Notes under the pieces: generated by a model
Database searches by the model: none
The model's input: the letters and a program-made list of their open reading frames with translations, nothing else
What the model was told of the DNA's origin: nothing
Assembly: GCA_036346375.1 (NCBI GenBank)
Contig: CM070512.1
Location: forward strand, 44,190,466-44,254,465
Origin: Guadua angustifolia
Taxonomy: Eukaryota > Streptophyta > Magnoliopsida > Poales > Poaceae
DNA: 64,000 bases
Reading direction: 5' to 3'
Translations under genes and position numbers: made by a program
Shown: one piece after another, positions 31,930 to 41,414 of the stretch
How the letters are laid out: the number at the start of each line of letters is the position of its first letter
How positions within the stretch are numbered: position 1 is the first letter of the stretch

Positions 31930-32387
31930 TGTTGTCGGTAATAATGAAAAGGGGGCTAGGCGCTGGATCCAAACTCGATGGTAGCACGGGACACCGAATG
32001 TATACAGGTTCGGGCCCTCGCGGAGGAGAAAATACCCTAGTCCTGTGCTCTGGAATTATATGTGGCTAGCTATCTGCTGATGAGATCGTGTGTTTATGTT
32101 CCCTCTCCCCCTCCCTTTATATAGCAGAGGAGGGCGGTTAGAAAAGAGAGTCCTAGTCGGATACAAAGTAGGAATTATAACTCCTGTTCTTATCCGCATC
32201 ATAACGGACTAGATTACAATCGCATCCTACCTAATCCGAGTCGGTTGCCATCTCTGGGACTTCTTTGTTGGACACGTCTTGGCGCGTCCCTAGTGGCTTC
32301 TACCTTTCTGCAATCGGCCCGACCCATCTACGTCCAGTTGGGCCTCGTTGGCCTGCCATGCAGACACCTAGACATATATATCCCACA
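31930..32387 (-). repeat. 5' LTR of element 2
   Basis: It matches 20368-20825 over all 458 bp. A minus-strand TATATAAA lies at 32116-32123 and would start the genomic transcript. Confidence 0.9.
32116..32123 (-). promoter_or_regulatory. LTR TATA box of element 2
   Basis: The minus strand reads GCTATATAAAGGGAGG. Both LTRs keep it. Confidence 0.6.
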
Positions 32388-32524
32388 ACATCATTCCAAT
32401 GCTAGGATTATTGCATGGAACGGAAGACAGAGGATTGATATCTAAGGAGCAAAAAAGCCAAAAACACCCACAATAGTTAGAAAAAGATGATCTAACACAT
32501 CCATCCTAATCGTAATGTCTTAGG
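32388..32524. other. Flank between element 2 and Helitron terminus
   Basis: AT-rich, no gene seen. Confidence 0.3.
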
Positions 32525-32560
32525 CTAGTAGATATAGTTCAATGCCCGTACATTGCTACG
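32525..32560 (-). mobile_element. Helitron 3' end-like terminus (minus orientation)
   Basis: The sequence reads CTAGTAGATATAGTTCAATG then CCCGTACATTGCTACG. The reverse complement has the grass Helitron form with a CGTA...TACG stem near a terminal CTAG. The base before CTAG is G rather than the expected A, so the border may be mutated. ATG8 and syntaxin exons on the same strand lie to the right and may be its cargo. Confidence 0.5.
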
Positions 32561-32941
32561 AAAAATAAAATTGGTAACGAAACATAAAGGTAAGCAATAA
32601 AAGAAAATTGTTTTACAAGATTAAACATCTATCTTTCCCGATTACAAAAGTTTTTGTGGAGAATTGTGGTAGAAGTCGAATGTATGAGTGTATATCAAAA
32701 TTTACAATCTTGCAACATATTCTTCTTACCTTCACTCTCACCAAAACACTTGTCAGATCTTCACGTCTTCAATTTGTTTATCAATCACTACAAAAAAAAG
32801 TCATCCAATATACAAAAAAAAAGACTGTACCTGAGGAGCACAACAAGTTTCTGCGTGACTTGGTTTGGGTCCATGAGGAAGTATGTTTTCCTTTTCTCTA
32901 CCTGAATTAAGACATATGCATAAGGACAAAAAAAAGCTAGA

Positions 32942-33006
32942 GACTATTACAAGAATTCTATCACGGTACTTGTCACGGATCCTAGCAGATTCAGCTTGCC
33001 TCCTTT
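32942..33006 (-). pseudogene. ATG8: ATG8 autophagy ubiquitin-like protein, single exon fragment
   Basis: The minus strand, after an acceptor TTTTACAG, reads (E)RRQAESARIRDKYRDRILVI. Plant ATG8 proteins read ERRQAE..RIR.KYPDRIPVIV at residues 17-38. Here Pro is replaced twice (YRDR, ILVI). The text runs into intron-like sequence at GTCTCTAG, where ATG8 genes also have an exon border. ATG8 is the ubiquitin-like protein that is lipidated on autophagosomes. No other ATG8 exon is seen nearby, so this is a lone exon, probably captured by a Helitron together with the syntaxin exon at 40739. Confidence 0.75.
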
Positions 33007-33009
33007 CTG

Positions 33010-34349
33010 TAAAATAATTCAAGATTCAAACAACATAAGATGAGAAAAACATATTGACAACCAATATGAATAAATACCCTGACAACACAAAAGAATTGAC
33101 AATAACCAGAACTTCAGTTGCAAACATCAGGGAAGGATATGCTATACTGTAACCCATGTTCTTCATGTGAAGATAAAAAACAAACTGTAATATACATATG
33201 TCATAATCAATGTTTGGATACCAGAGATTCTATTTGAAAGAACTAATCTACAAAAGACAACAAATATTAATCTTTCTTTATTAAGATGTAGCAAAATAAA
33301 TCCTGTGACTCATCACAATTGCATCTAAGATCTTGCAAACAACTTTCAAAATCCATCACTATACTCCTACGAAGAGAAACCTTTCAGAAACATAAAAGAC
33401 GTGCACTTTTTTTAACAAATACAAATTATCCCATGAACGCAAGTGGTAATTAGAATAGTAGAGATTATTACCTGCAGGTTAAGGATGTTAGATGGACTCT
33501 AGCTAGAAGAACTGCGGAAAAAAGAATAAAAGCAACAGAAGACACAAGAAGCCATGCATGTAAAGAGTATGAGCTTATCAAGGTAAATCGCCCAAATCAA
33601 TGAATTAAAGAAAGCATGCAATTTGTGTTTTGCACTTGTCATAGTGGCCTGCTCAATGTTGAGTTACTATTCATAATTTTTCTTTTTTTTTTAAATTGCA
33701 TAGTTCAAGATAGTTCACAAAGAGGCTAATAGCCTAGTCCTAAATGAAAATTGCAAATTCTGCATTCCAAAAGCATGCAAAGCATAAAGAATGAACAATT
33801 TAGAAAACACACTAATAAGAATGAGTGGGATTTGATGGATGCTTACCTTCAGATGGCAAAAATGGTGACCAGAAGCATGAAAAACATCAGTTTAATAAAA
33901 GGAAAGGCAAATAGTATACAAGATACATGAGCTTTGCACATGTGAAAGCACACAAACATAGCATGCAACAGATATTGCACCTATTATAGGAGCTACCGGT
34001 ACAAGCTATATTCTGTCACGCAAAACATCCGTACAATGCACAAAGATCTAGAACAGTAACAGCCTTTTCATGTTTACACTTCAAAATCAGTTATTTCAAT
34101 AAGGTCACTGAAAAAGCTAATTGGACTTTTATTATTTCATTCATTGGACTTTATTATTTCATTCATTGGACTTTTATTAGCCTAAGAGAGATGGAGTATA
34201 CAACAAACATATGCTAGATAAAGCAGAATTCAACAAACTATCTTAGCAGTAGATCACTACCAAGAAAACTATACACAATATATCAAGAAACACGGGAAGT
34301 TCCTCTTTTGTTTGAAAGCAGAAAAATGCCTAGCAGAGAAAAAAGATAG
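33010..34349. other. AT-rich, no recognisable gene
   Basis: Intron-like sequence between the ATG8 exon and the CACTA element. A near-duplicated TTGGACTTTTATTATTTCATTCA occurs twice around 34120-34170. I find no further exon that I can name. Confidence 0.4.
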
Positions 34350-34352
34350 CAT
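34350..34352. repeat. Target duplication CAT, left of CACTA element
   Basis: CAT precedes the element and is repeated at 40700-40702. Three bases is the duplication length made by CACTA transposases. Confidence 0.85.
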
Positions 34353-34369
34353 CACTACAAGAAACAGGG

Positions 34370-34590
34370 GAAAATTCGTGGGTTTTTTTAAATTCGTGGG
34401 TCCAAAAAAAACCCACGAATTTATAGATTTAAATTCGTCGGTTTCTAAAATACCCACGAATTTAATTAAATTCGTGGGTTCAAAAAAAAACCCACGAATT
34501 TATCATTTAAATAAATCGGTTTACATCTGAGACCCACAATTTAATTAAATTAAATGGGCCCATTTTACCCACGAATTTAAAGAGTTAACC
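34370..34590. repeat. Left subterminal repeats of CACTA element
   Basis: At least six copies of AAATTCGTGGG or its complement CCCACGAATTT lie here, some facing each other as short hairpins around runs of A or T. Confidence 0.85.
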
Positions 34591-34667
34591 TTACCTAACC
34601 CAACCCGCCTCGATCGATTCGCTCTCTCTGTCGATCTCCTCTCCCTCTCACCACCTCCCGCGCCACC

Positions 34668-34840
34668 ATGACGCCTTGCCGCCCCGACGCCGCCCGCCGC
34701 CCCGACGCCAGCCGCCTTGATCGCCCGACGCCCGCCCGCCTCGCCCCGCCGCCGCCCGCCCGCCCTCGCCCCCACGAACACTGAACACATCCTGCCCCCA
34801 CGCCTTCCCCGCCTGAACAGGAGCAAGTCATCCTGTGGAG
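34668..34840 (+). other. GC-rich first exon with short ORF inside CACTA element
   Basis: The sequence CGCCACCATGACG is a good plant start context. The frame encodes 38 residues rich in Arg, Pro and Ala and stops at 34784. The exon ends GTGGAG|GTAAC at 34840. A small exon may follow at 34983-35036 (EERRLSLPKYVVHDETSQ, ending CCAG|GTAAG). This looks like a transcription start that could drive the captured exons downstream. Confidence 0.4.
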
Positions 34841-35916
34841 GTAACAGAACTAGTCATCACGTAGGATAAGCAACGATGTAAAAGCTAAGTTGGTTCTTGT
34901 TCTTCTGGGGAAACTTGTGCATTTGGTAGATTATCCTGATACGAGTTTGATAGTTGTCTGAAATGTTTGTTGACTTATGTAGGAGGAAAGAAGGTTATCA
35001 CTGCCCAAGTATGTTGTGCATGATGAAACTAGCCAGGTAAGTTGTGATTTTTATGTTTCTAATTTTAATGATCATGTGAAATATTAAGATTATTTATTAA
35101 TTATGATATAAGGAAGCTATTAACTACTAAGTTTTGCAAGTGTTCATTGTAGAGTTTTCCTTTTCGTTGCAATTGGTGCTGGATTACCTTAGTTATTGCA
35201 TTTAATTTAATGGCATCAAAGGCATATAACTTTCTTTGTGTGTTTGTGCAAACGTAGTGAGTAAACAGCCTGGCAAGTTTCACTACTCTTAACTTGGATG
35301 TTGTTTATCATCCTGCTTTTGCGCTGCCCTGGTGAGCCAAGTTCATGTGTGAACCTATAGAGAGAAATTTGACACAGTAATTGCAGTATGTAAACTCAGC
35401 ATTTGGTAGTATAAGCAATTCTTGATCCTATTACTGGACTATGAAATTAAAGATATTATGTCTACCTCCACTCCTCCTGTCACCCCCTTTCTAAAGCAAA
35501 TTCACCCCCTTTCTTGTGTGATGAACTGTAAGCACTTGTAGAGCATACTGAACTGTGAACTTTAATCAGAAGGGGGCATGCTCCTTCAGTAGTTGCATAT
35601 GTGAGATGGCCCCCTGTATTCTACCTTCTACATTTCCATGATATCTCCTTGGTGTTTATTTGTTTGATCATTTATATCCTGCTGATTTCGTGCACATCAG
35701 GAGTTCCAAGTAGGTATTTACATTGTTCTTCCTCCTAGTAAGTTTTTTTTACAATCTGACAAATCTCATGGTGCTAATGACTTGAGGGTTATCAACCAAG
35801 CCCTGGACATTTCACAAATATGTATGTATTAATTTCAATTGAAGCATTACTATTGTTGCTTACGATCCACCACGTTGGCTTATCTATTCTGCTAAGTTTC
35901 CTTTAACACAACCTAG

Positions 35917-37284
35917 CTGGTTCCACACAAGCGACAAGGTTCGCAGCTGCATGTCAGATCGGAGAAATTGCCAAGTCCCATCCACAGGAGCTAAATGCTT
36001 TGTTAAAAAAGGTATATAGGTGATGCTACGGCTGGTAATTTTTTAGATTCGCAAACTTGCAACCTGGAAGTGTTTGCTTAATATGCTGCGTTGTGTAAGA
36101 TATGATGTATGGATGCGCAGGAATGCCTAACATTTATTTTCCTCAATGCATGCTTGTTCGACAGCACATAAATGCATCCTTCATTTTTCTGTTATGCTAC
36201 ATCTTCAATGATTTATAAGTTGATAGATCAAATAGCAATTTTTGATGGCCATATGTTCTTTTTGAAATATTGCTTATTTTTTAAAAAACAATTAGGCATG
36301 CATCCACGTCGCTGGTTGTTTTCTACCTTTCATTCTTCTGGATATATTATGTCCTCTCATGTACTGAGTGCTAGCTGTTCATTCAAGGATAAACAATGAT
36401 TCTCACTCTTCTCATTACCACAAGCTGATACTACAACGTCTGAGCTTGCTTTTGGAAGGTCTTGCTGGAATATAATTCGATTATTTCTTAATGATTAGTA
36501 GAATTCCCCTTTCTTTCTTGCTCCCCTCACTGAAAATGAACAAAATAATGCCGTTTCTTCATTTTTTTTCCTTTGTTGCAGCTTTGATATAAAAAGGGTG
36601 TTTGAATTCGGGTCTCCTTTATTGGCATCAGGTGGACAGGTGTATTCTTTGTACCATTATTGTTTTATATCAAGTTTTAACAACAAAAATAATTTAAATA
36701 ATTTTGGGTTTCTTTAGGGAGACAGCTATTGTAAAATATAAATACTTTTCCTTTTGGGTGGGTCTTGCCTCCCACAATTTTTTGATCGCACTGCTGACTA
36801 CTTGATTATTTTTCTTTTATCTTGTTATCACTTATAACATTGTAGAATCGACATTGGATGCTAAAATAGATCTTTCCCAGTACTTCATATCAGGATGTAC
36901 ATGTTTACTTTACGGTAATTGTAAGGAAATAATTTTGAGTGGACAATGAATAAATGTGCTAAAATAATCTGCAGCACCCCATAATAATCATATGGCTAAA
37001 TTGCTCCTGGAGCTACACAAAAGAATCTCAAGTTTCCCAACTAGGTCTGTATCACAACTTCACAAGATGCAATTTAATAAGTTCTTTTGTAAGGATGAAA
37101 CTGACAATTCCATTTCAATGTTCATCATTTACTTTTTTTTTTTTTTTTTCGTTCTTCGCAACATGTGAAATTGCTAACAGAATTTGTTGCTTTTATTCCT
37201 AGGAATACGATATTGCAAATGATGACAAAGAAGAATCCAGCAGATCGCTTAGCTCGCCCAAAGCAAAATCTTCACGTCGTTTAG
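35917..37284 (+). pseudogene. BTAF1: Captured fragment of TBP-associated factor BTAF1/MOT1
   Basis: Four exons with GT/AG borders are readable: 35917-36011 (GSTQATRFAAACQIGEIAKS, HPQELNALLKK), 36425-36458 (DTTTSELAFG), 36582-36649 (FDIKRVFEFGSPLLASGGQ) and 37203-37284 (EYDIANDDK, then, after a one-base insertion, NPADRLARPKQNL). They match the N-terminal HEAT-repeat part of the plant Swi2/Snf2-type ATPase BTAF1 (MOT1), which strips TBP from promoter DNA. Exon phases join correctly between exons 2, 3 and 4. The exon for the 'SKKWDTRVAAAHAIG' part expected after the first is missing. Introns are kept, so the copy was taken as DNA. It is a fragment of about 90 residues from a protein of about 2,000. 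Confidence 0.78.
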
Positions 37285-37509
37285 GTTAGATTCCTTAATC
37301 TTACTTTGGTGAAGCAAAATTTATTTTCAACATTTCGAGCATATGTTTCACCTTATTGTTGGTCGAGACCCCAAACTATGAATTGTTGCCGATGACCTTT
37401 AAATATTAAAAGTTTTTGACAATTGATTTTGATCCGAGTTAAGTAATGTATGTTATTTTATGACTACATTGGACTTTCTCACGATCGTTTGGATTCATAT
37501 ACTCGCTGG

Positions 37510-37718
37510 TCTCGAACTTCGTAACTACTTTACGCCAGATATTGGAGGACAACCTGAAGGTGTTGTATCGACCCAATAGGACGTTAACATCAAGGTTCTT
37601 GATTGCATTACTTCATTATGGTGGAGTTAAAGAAGAGTACTTTATGGAGCTTCTACAGAATGCAATTGAAGGGGCTGAGAACGCTCATTGTGATTACGAA
37701 GATGCCCTAAAATGTTAG
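37510..37718 (+). pseudogene. Captured fragment, possibly RNA-dependent RNA polymerase (RDR3/4/5 type)
   Basis: The frame reads TLRQILEDNLKVLYRPNRTL, TSRFLIALLHYGGVKEEYFM and ELLQNAIEGAENAHCDYEDA before a TAG stop. The layout, with a helical segment and a YF.ELL.NA.E.A pattern, reminds me of the region before the C-terminal part of plant RDR gamma-class enzymes. I am not certain. RDR enzymes make double-stranded RNA. It follows the BTAF1 exons on the same strand. Confidence 0.4.
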
Positions 37719-40319
37719 CTTGAAATATCGTGGTTGCATTCTTCATGCACTGCACAGTACAATTTGGCATATATATTTGCTTCTTTATGCTCTAGAACTT
37801 GAACTCTTGTGTTACAAGTTCGAATAGACTGGGAATGGTTGGGTTATGTCATTGCTGATTTAACTGATGAATAGGGGGCAGTCTGGTTTTTATTACTATT
37901 TATGTCTGTTGCTAAATACCATATGTCTAATAGAGATTATCTGGGTTGTCGTGGATTCGTGCATGCATTGCATATTGATGAACAAGTAATAATGGATAGA
38001 CAAGTGTTTGACATATGAAGTCGATAAAGTGATGGATTGATGTGTTTTGACAATTGGCATCACAGTGATGATCTATGTGTTTCTCCTATTAAATTACTCC
38101 TTAATTGGTTAATGTGTACTTGCCGAGTCTTGACTCACCCTGCTGTGGTTTTCTTTCTTTCGGGTAATTTCGAGATGCCAAGCGGGACGGAGTAGAAAGC
38201 ACTTGTGGCACATCACCTAAACCTAATTAACTACCCCGAACTAGTGGTTTAGGTTTTACTTTGTTGTCTTTGCAATTTTTGTGATCCGAGTTAAGTGTAA
38301 TAATTTATATCTGGTCGTCGCTTCTTCGTGTTGATCTCGATCAGAGCTCGATCGTCGCCTTGGTGAGGTTTGGTAAGTATTTGGGAAAGGCTTGCTCTTT
38401 TATCGTGAGTCGGGTTGTGCTTGGAATGAAATTATTATGATGGATGGTGGTAATTGTAGTTCCTTTGGATATGGAATGTTCTATATATATGCTTATATGC
38501 AATTTGTGCTCTTTTGTCGCCGAGTGCATGTCCTTAATTCAGGGGAGGTGCTGCCGGAATTTTGTTTGTTTTAGGGTGTTTGTAGCATTCGCTCTTTCTC
38601 TTATGACTATTGTGAGTGTCATACTTGGACGGATCTTTCAGTCTGTGCCAGCACAATTTCAAACAAGTTATTAATAACTACTGTCCTTAAGTATATCAAT
38701 TAATTGCGCTTTGAAATAAATTTTTAATGCTTTTTCTTGGTACTTTCTGTGTAATAAAATTAGTAACATATATATTTGTCATTCTTTGTGCACTTGAATT
38801 GGTTTCTGCAGCGTTGCCCATAGGAGAATATGCAGCAGTTGCTCTCCTAAGTGTTATGTTCATTTACAAATGATAACTCAAGTCGTTTTGTAAGTTATTT
38901 CTTGTGGGTATCAAATACTGCAGTGCAGAACAAAGAGTTTGTGATATTCTCGACTGAGGAAACTATCATTGAAATTCATTTCAATACAACTCGAAGAATA
39001 TGTGGTGCCATGATTCAAACATGTACGCAAATTTTACTGAGTACCTTTGCTCTATATCATTATCATTTTCTGGTTCATACTAATTTTTTTACCATGATTG
39101 ATGAAATTTACTGATAATCTTGCTGCATGGTCAGTTCTACTTGAGAAAGGCAGCGGCTTCAGCCAGCAGCAGCAGCTCCTGCAGCCTCTCCCTCACCTCC
39201 CTCATTCCTCCATGAGAAAGGCTTGAGGTAAAACCCTAGATCTATGCTGTGAGAGTTACAAATTCAAGTTGTAACATGTTGATTGCCTCTGTACATTTTG
39301 GATAGCTAATAATCTTGCAAAATTTTTTTTTTTTTCTTGTGCTTGTAGAATACTAAGTAGCTAAGAGATATTATGTACAGTTTCTTATGATCTTTTTTTG
39401 TTGTTGTTGCATATGATTTTACAGTTTGATTCTGATATGGGTGGTAGTTTGGTAGCATGTACTGTTGAAGTAACATTCCGAATAATTTTTTATAGTTGCT
39501 ACTTAGCTAATGGACCAACAGGCAACAGTGTCTTACTAATCATGAATGTCAATGCTAACAAGAACCACTAGACATTAAACTGGTGGTTTATGATAGAACC
39601 TTATCAAATTTGGATTTTTCAATTGCTTATTTCTACCTCTGTATGCCTTGGACTGCTGGTTGTTATCTTTTTGTATGTTTTACTTTGGCATATTTGGCTT
39701 ATGCCTGGTCTTCTTTTCCATCAACAGTGCGGGGATCACAGAAGGATTTTCAATGTGTGCTGGGGATTTTGTAGAGGTCTACAATGAGGAAAGCCAAGAA
39801 TGTAAGATGACCTGGTCCTCTTAGAACAGGGATAGTAAACAAAGCAGGAATCCAAAAGAGGGTTTCTTCTAGTGGGTGAAACCATGAAAGAACATAAAAT
39901 TATATGGTCTTGTTTCTTGTTGTACATATGAAGTATTGTTTTTATGGGAGACATATTAAGTATTGCTTTGTGATCCTAAAACAATATTGTTTATTCTTCC
40001 ATTCATAATGGTTGTTGATGAAGTCCTACAGTTTTTTTTTCCGTTCTCGCTACTGTGTTTTTAGTTTTTCTAAGTTTTAAAATCTGCAGTAACTTTTTTT
40101 TAGAGATCAGAAGTTGGAAGCATTTAGAAAGTTTGTCTTCTGATACATTCTGCACAGAGAGACACTTTTGTCTTATCTGAAGTTAAATAACATCAAAAAT
40201 AGCGTGTATGAAACTTGATGATCATAACATCTTTTTAGCAGCTAGCTTTACATGATTTAAATTTTAATAAACGTTATTTTTCGATCTGGATATATATATA
40301 TATATTTTTGTATAAATGT
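37719..40319. other. CACTA interior, AT-rich
   Basis: Mostly intron-like AT-rich sequence. A GC-rich stretch at 39150-39235 (CAGCAGCAGCAGCTCCTGCA then GCCTCTCCC and an end GAG|GTAAAACC) could be one more captured exon. At 38170-38330 a segment AACTAGTGGTTTAGG with ATCCGAGTTAAGTGTAATAA looks like retrotransposon leader sequence, from memory only. Confidence 0.35.
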
Positions 40320-40690
40320 CTGATAAATTCGTGGGCCATTTAAAACCCATTTAATTTATTAGCTTAAATTGTTTTTTTTCACAATTTATTAAATTTTTTA
40401 GCTTAAATTGTGGGTTTTTTCAATTTTTAATTTAATAGATTAATTGAGTTTTTATAGCAATTTACTTGGTTTTAAATGGTTTTTTTACGAATTTATCAGC
40501 TTAAATTCGTGGGTTTTTTCACTAACCCACGAATTTAATGTAAATTGTGGGTACCCACGAATTTAATTGAATAATTTAAATCGAGTTAAATTCGTGAACT
40601 AAATTGACGGTTTGCCCATTTAATTTAACTTAAATTCGTGGATTTTGGCCTAAATTCGTGGGTTTTTGGCCCACGAATTTTTCCCTATTT
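40320..40690. repeat. Right subterminal repeats of CACTA element
   Basis: Copies of TAAATTCGTGGGTTTTT and CCCACGAATTTAA fill this stretch up to the TIR. The left half has decayed copies (AAATTGTGGG). Confidence 0.85.
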
Positions 40691-40738
40691 CTTGTAGTGC
40701 ATACAGAAACAAGGCTGAACAAATGAGTAGCAAATTAC

Positions 40739-40873
40739 CTGTGTGGCAAACCCGCTTGGGAAATAAAAGGCGCATATGCAGCCTCTCTCTCTACCGCTAA
40801 TCGTTGAGCTTTCTGAAATTCTTTCAGGACTGCTTGGAAATCATTTGTTAGCTTTGCATCAGCAATCTTTTTG
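40739..40873 (-). pseudogene. Syntaxin SYP2-type (SYP22-like) exon fragment
   Basis: The minus strand between an acceptor ATGCTAG and a donor GTAATT encodes KKIADAKLTNDFQAVLKEFQ, KAQRLAVEREAAYAPFISQA and GLPHR. Plant SYP2 Qa-SNAREs (vacuolar/prevacuolar syntaxins) read K.ADAKLAKDFQ.VLKEFQK.Q..A.ERE..Y.PF at this place, just after the Habc domain. Only this exon is recognisable. The SNARE motif and membrane anchor exons are absent on either side. It lies on the same strand as the ATG8 exon, with the CACTA element inserted between them, which fits capture by one Helitron. Confidence 0.78.
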
Positions 40874-41414
40874 CTAGCATGTAGTTCAATACATGGTCAT
40901 GAACACATTGCGCCAAAAATAAACTATATTTATAGGGTAACAGTAAGAGCAAAGCAGCAACTTCCAGCACACTATAAAAACCATATTTTAATCACCATAC
41001 AGAACAAGCTGTACAGCTTGTGATATGCTAGTGCTACTGAAAAGCCTAAAATAGTTGTGGCGCAACATCATTGGGTCTGGTTAATGTCTCAAACTCTCAA
41101 TAGTTGTTTGATGGTTTATTTCAGGATGGTCAACATGTCAGTAGTACTTGACTGGTAGATGCACCGAATACAACCTTAGAATTGAAGGACACCAACCTTA
41201 GTACGGTGCGCAAGGCAATTCTGTCCAAGTCCACACCGCAAGACTCAGGATCGTTGCTTCCTACAGAAGAATAGAATGAATAGAAAACAAACACACTATC
41301 TTTCATGAAGGGAAAACAAATACACTGTCTTTCACAATTAGCCTAACCCCATGTTAAAAAATTTAAGCACACAGCCTAATCTTCTTCCTAAATCCTAATC
41401 ATCATATTCCAACC
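40874..41414. other. Flank between syntaxin exon and chromovirus LTR
   Basis: AT-rich. A minus-strand stretch near 41195-41262 (SNDPESCGVDLDRIALRTVL between AG and GT) could be another exon, which I do not recognise. Confidence 0.3.

Larger units (their letters stand above)
20368..32387 (-). mobile_element. Ty3/gypsy LTR retrotransposon, Tat-type (element 2)
   Basis: The 12.0-kb element runs on the minus strand, with 458-bp LTRs at 31930-32387 (5') and 20368-20825 (3'). Its internal order is primer site, gag, protease, RT, two RNase H domains and integrase, then a 5.3-kb region whose plus strand holds two antisense genes. The double RNase H is known for the Tat lineage. I count about 13 substitutions between the LTRs, roughly 3 percent, so the insertion is younger than its decay in gag might suggest. 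The flanking five bases (CACAG and ACATC) do not match, so no target duplication is seen. Size and LTR length resemble rice RIRE2. Confidence 0.9.
34353..40699 (+). mobile_element. Non-autonomous CACTA (En/Spm) transposon carrying gene fragments
   Basis: The 6,347-bp element starts CACTACAAGAAACAGGGG and ends with the complement, CCCTATTTCTTGTAGTG, and is flanked by CAT on both sides. Subterminal regions (34370-34590 and 40320-40690) are filled with copies of AAATTCGTGGG in both orientations. These are the usual binding sites of CACTA transposases. No transposase gene is present inside. Instead it holds a GC-rich first exon and exons of BTAF1 and of another gene with their introns. It inserted into the intron next to the syntaxin exon. 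Confidence 0.92.

Noticed and set aside
34545..34831. Gly/Arg-rich minus-strand frames in the CACTA first exon
   Set aside because: They are the complement of a GC-rich leader with a good plus-strand start. Low complexity only.
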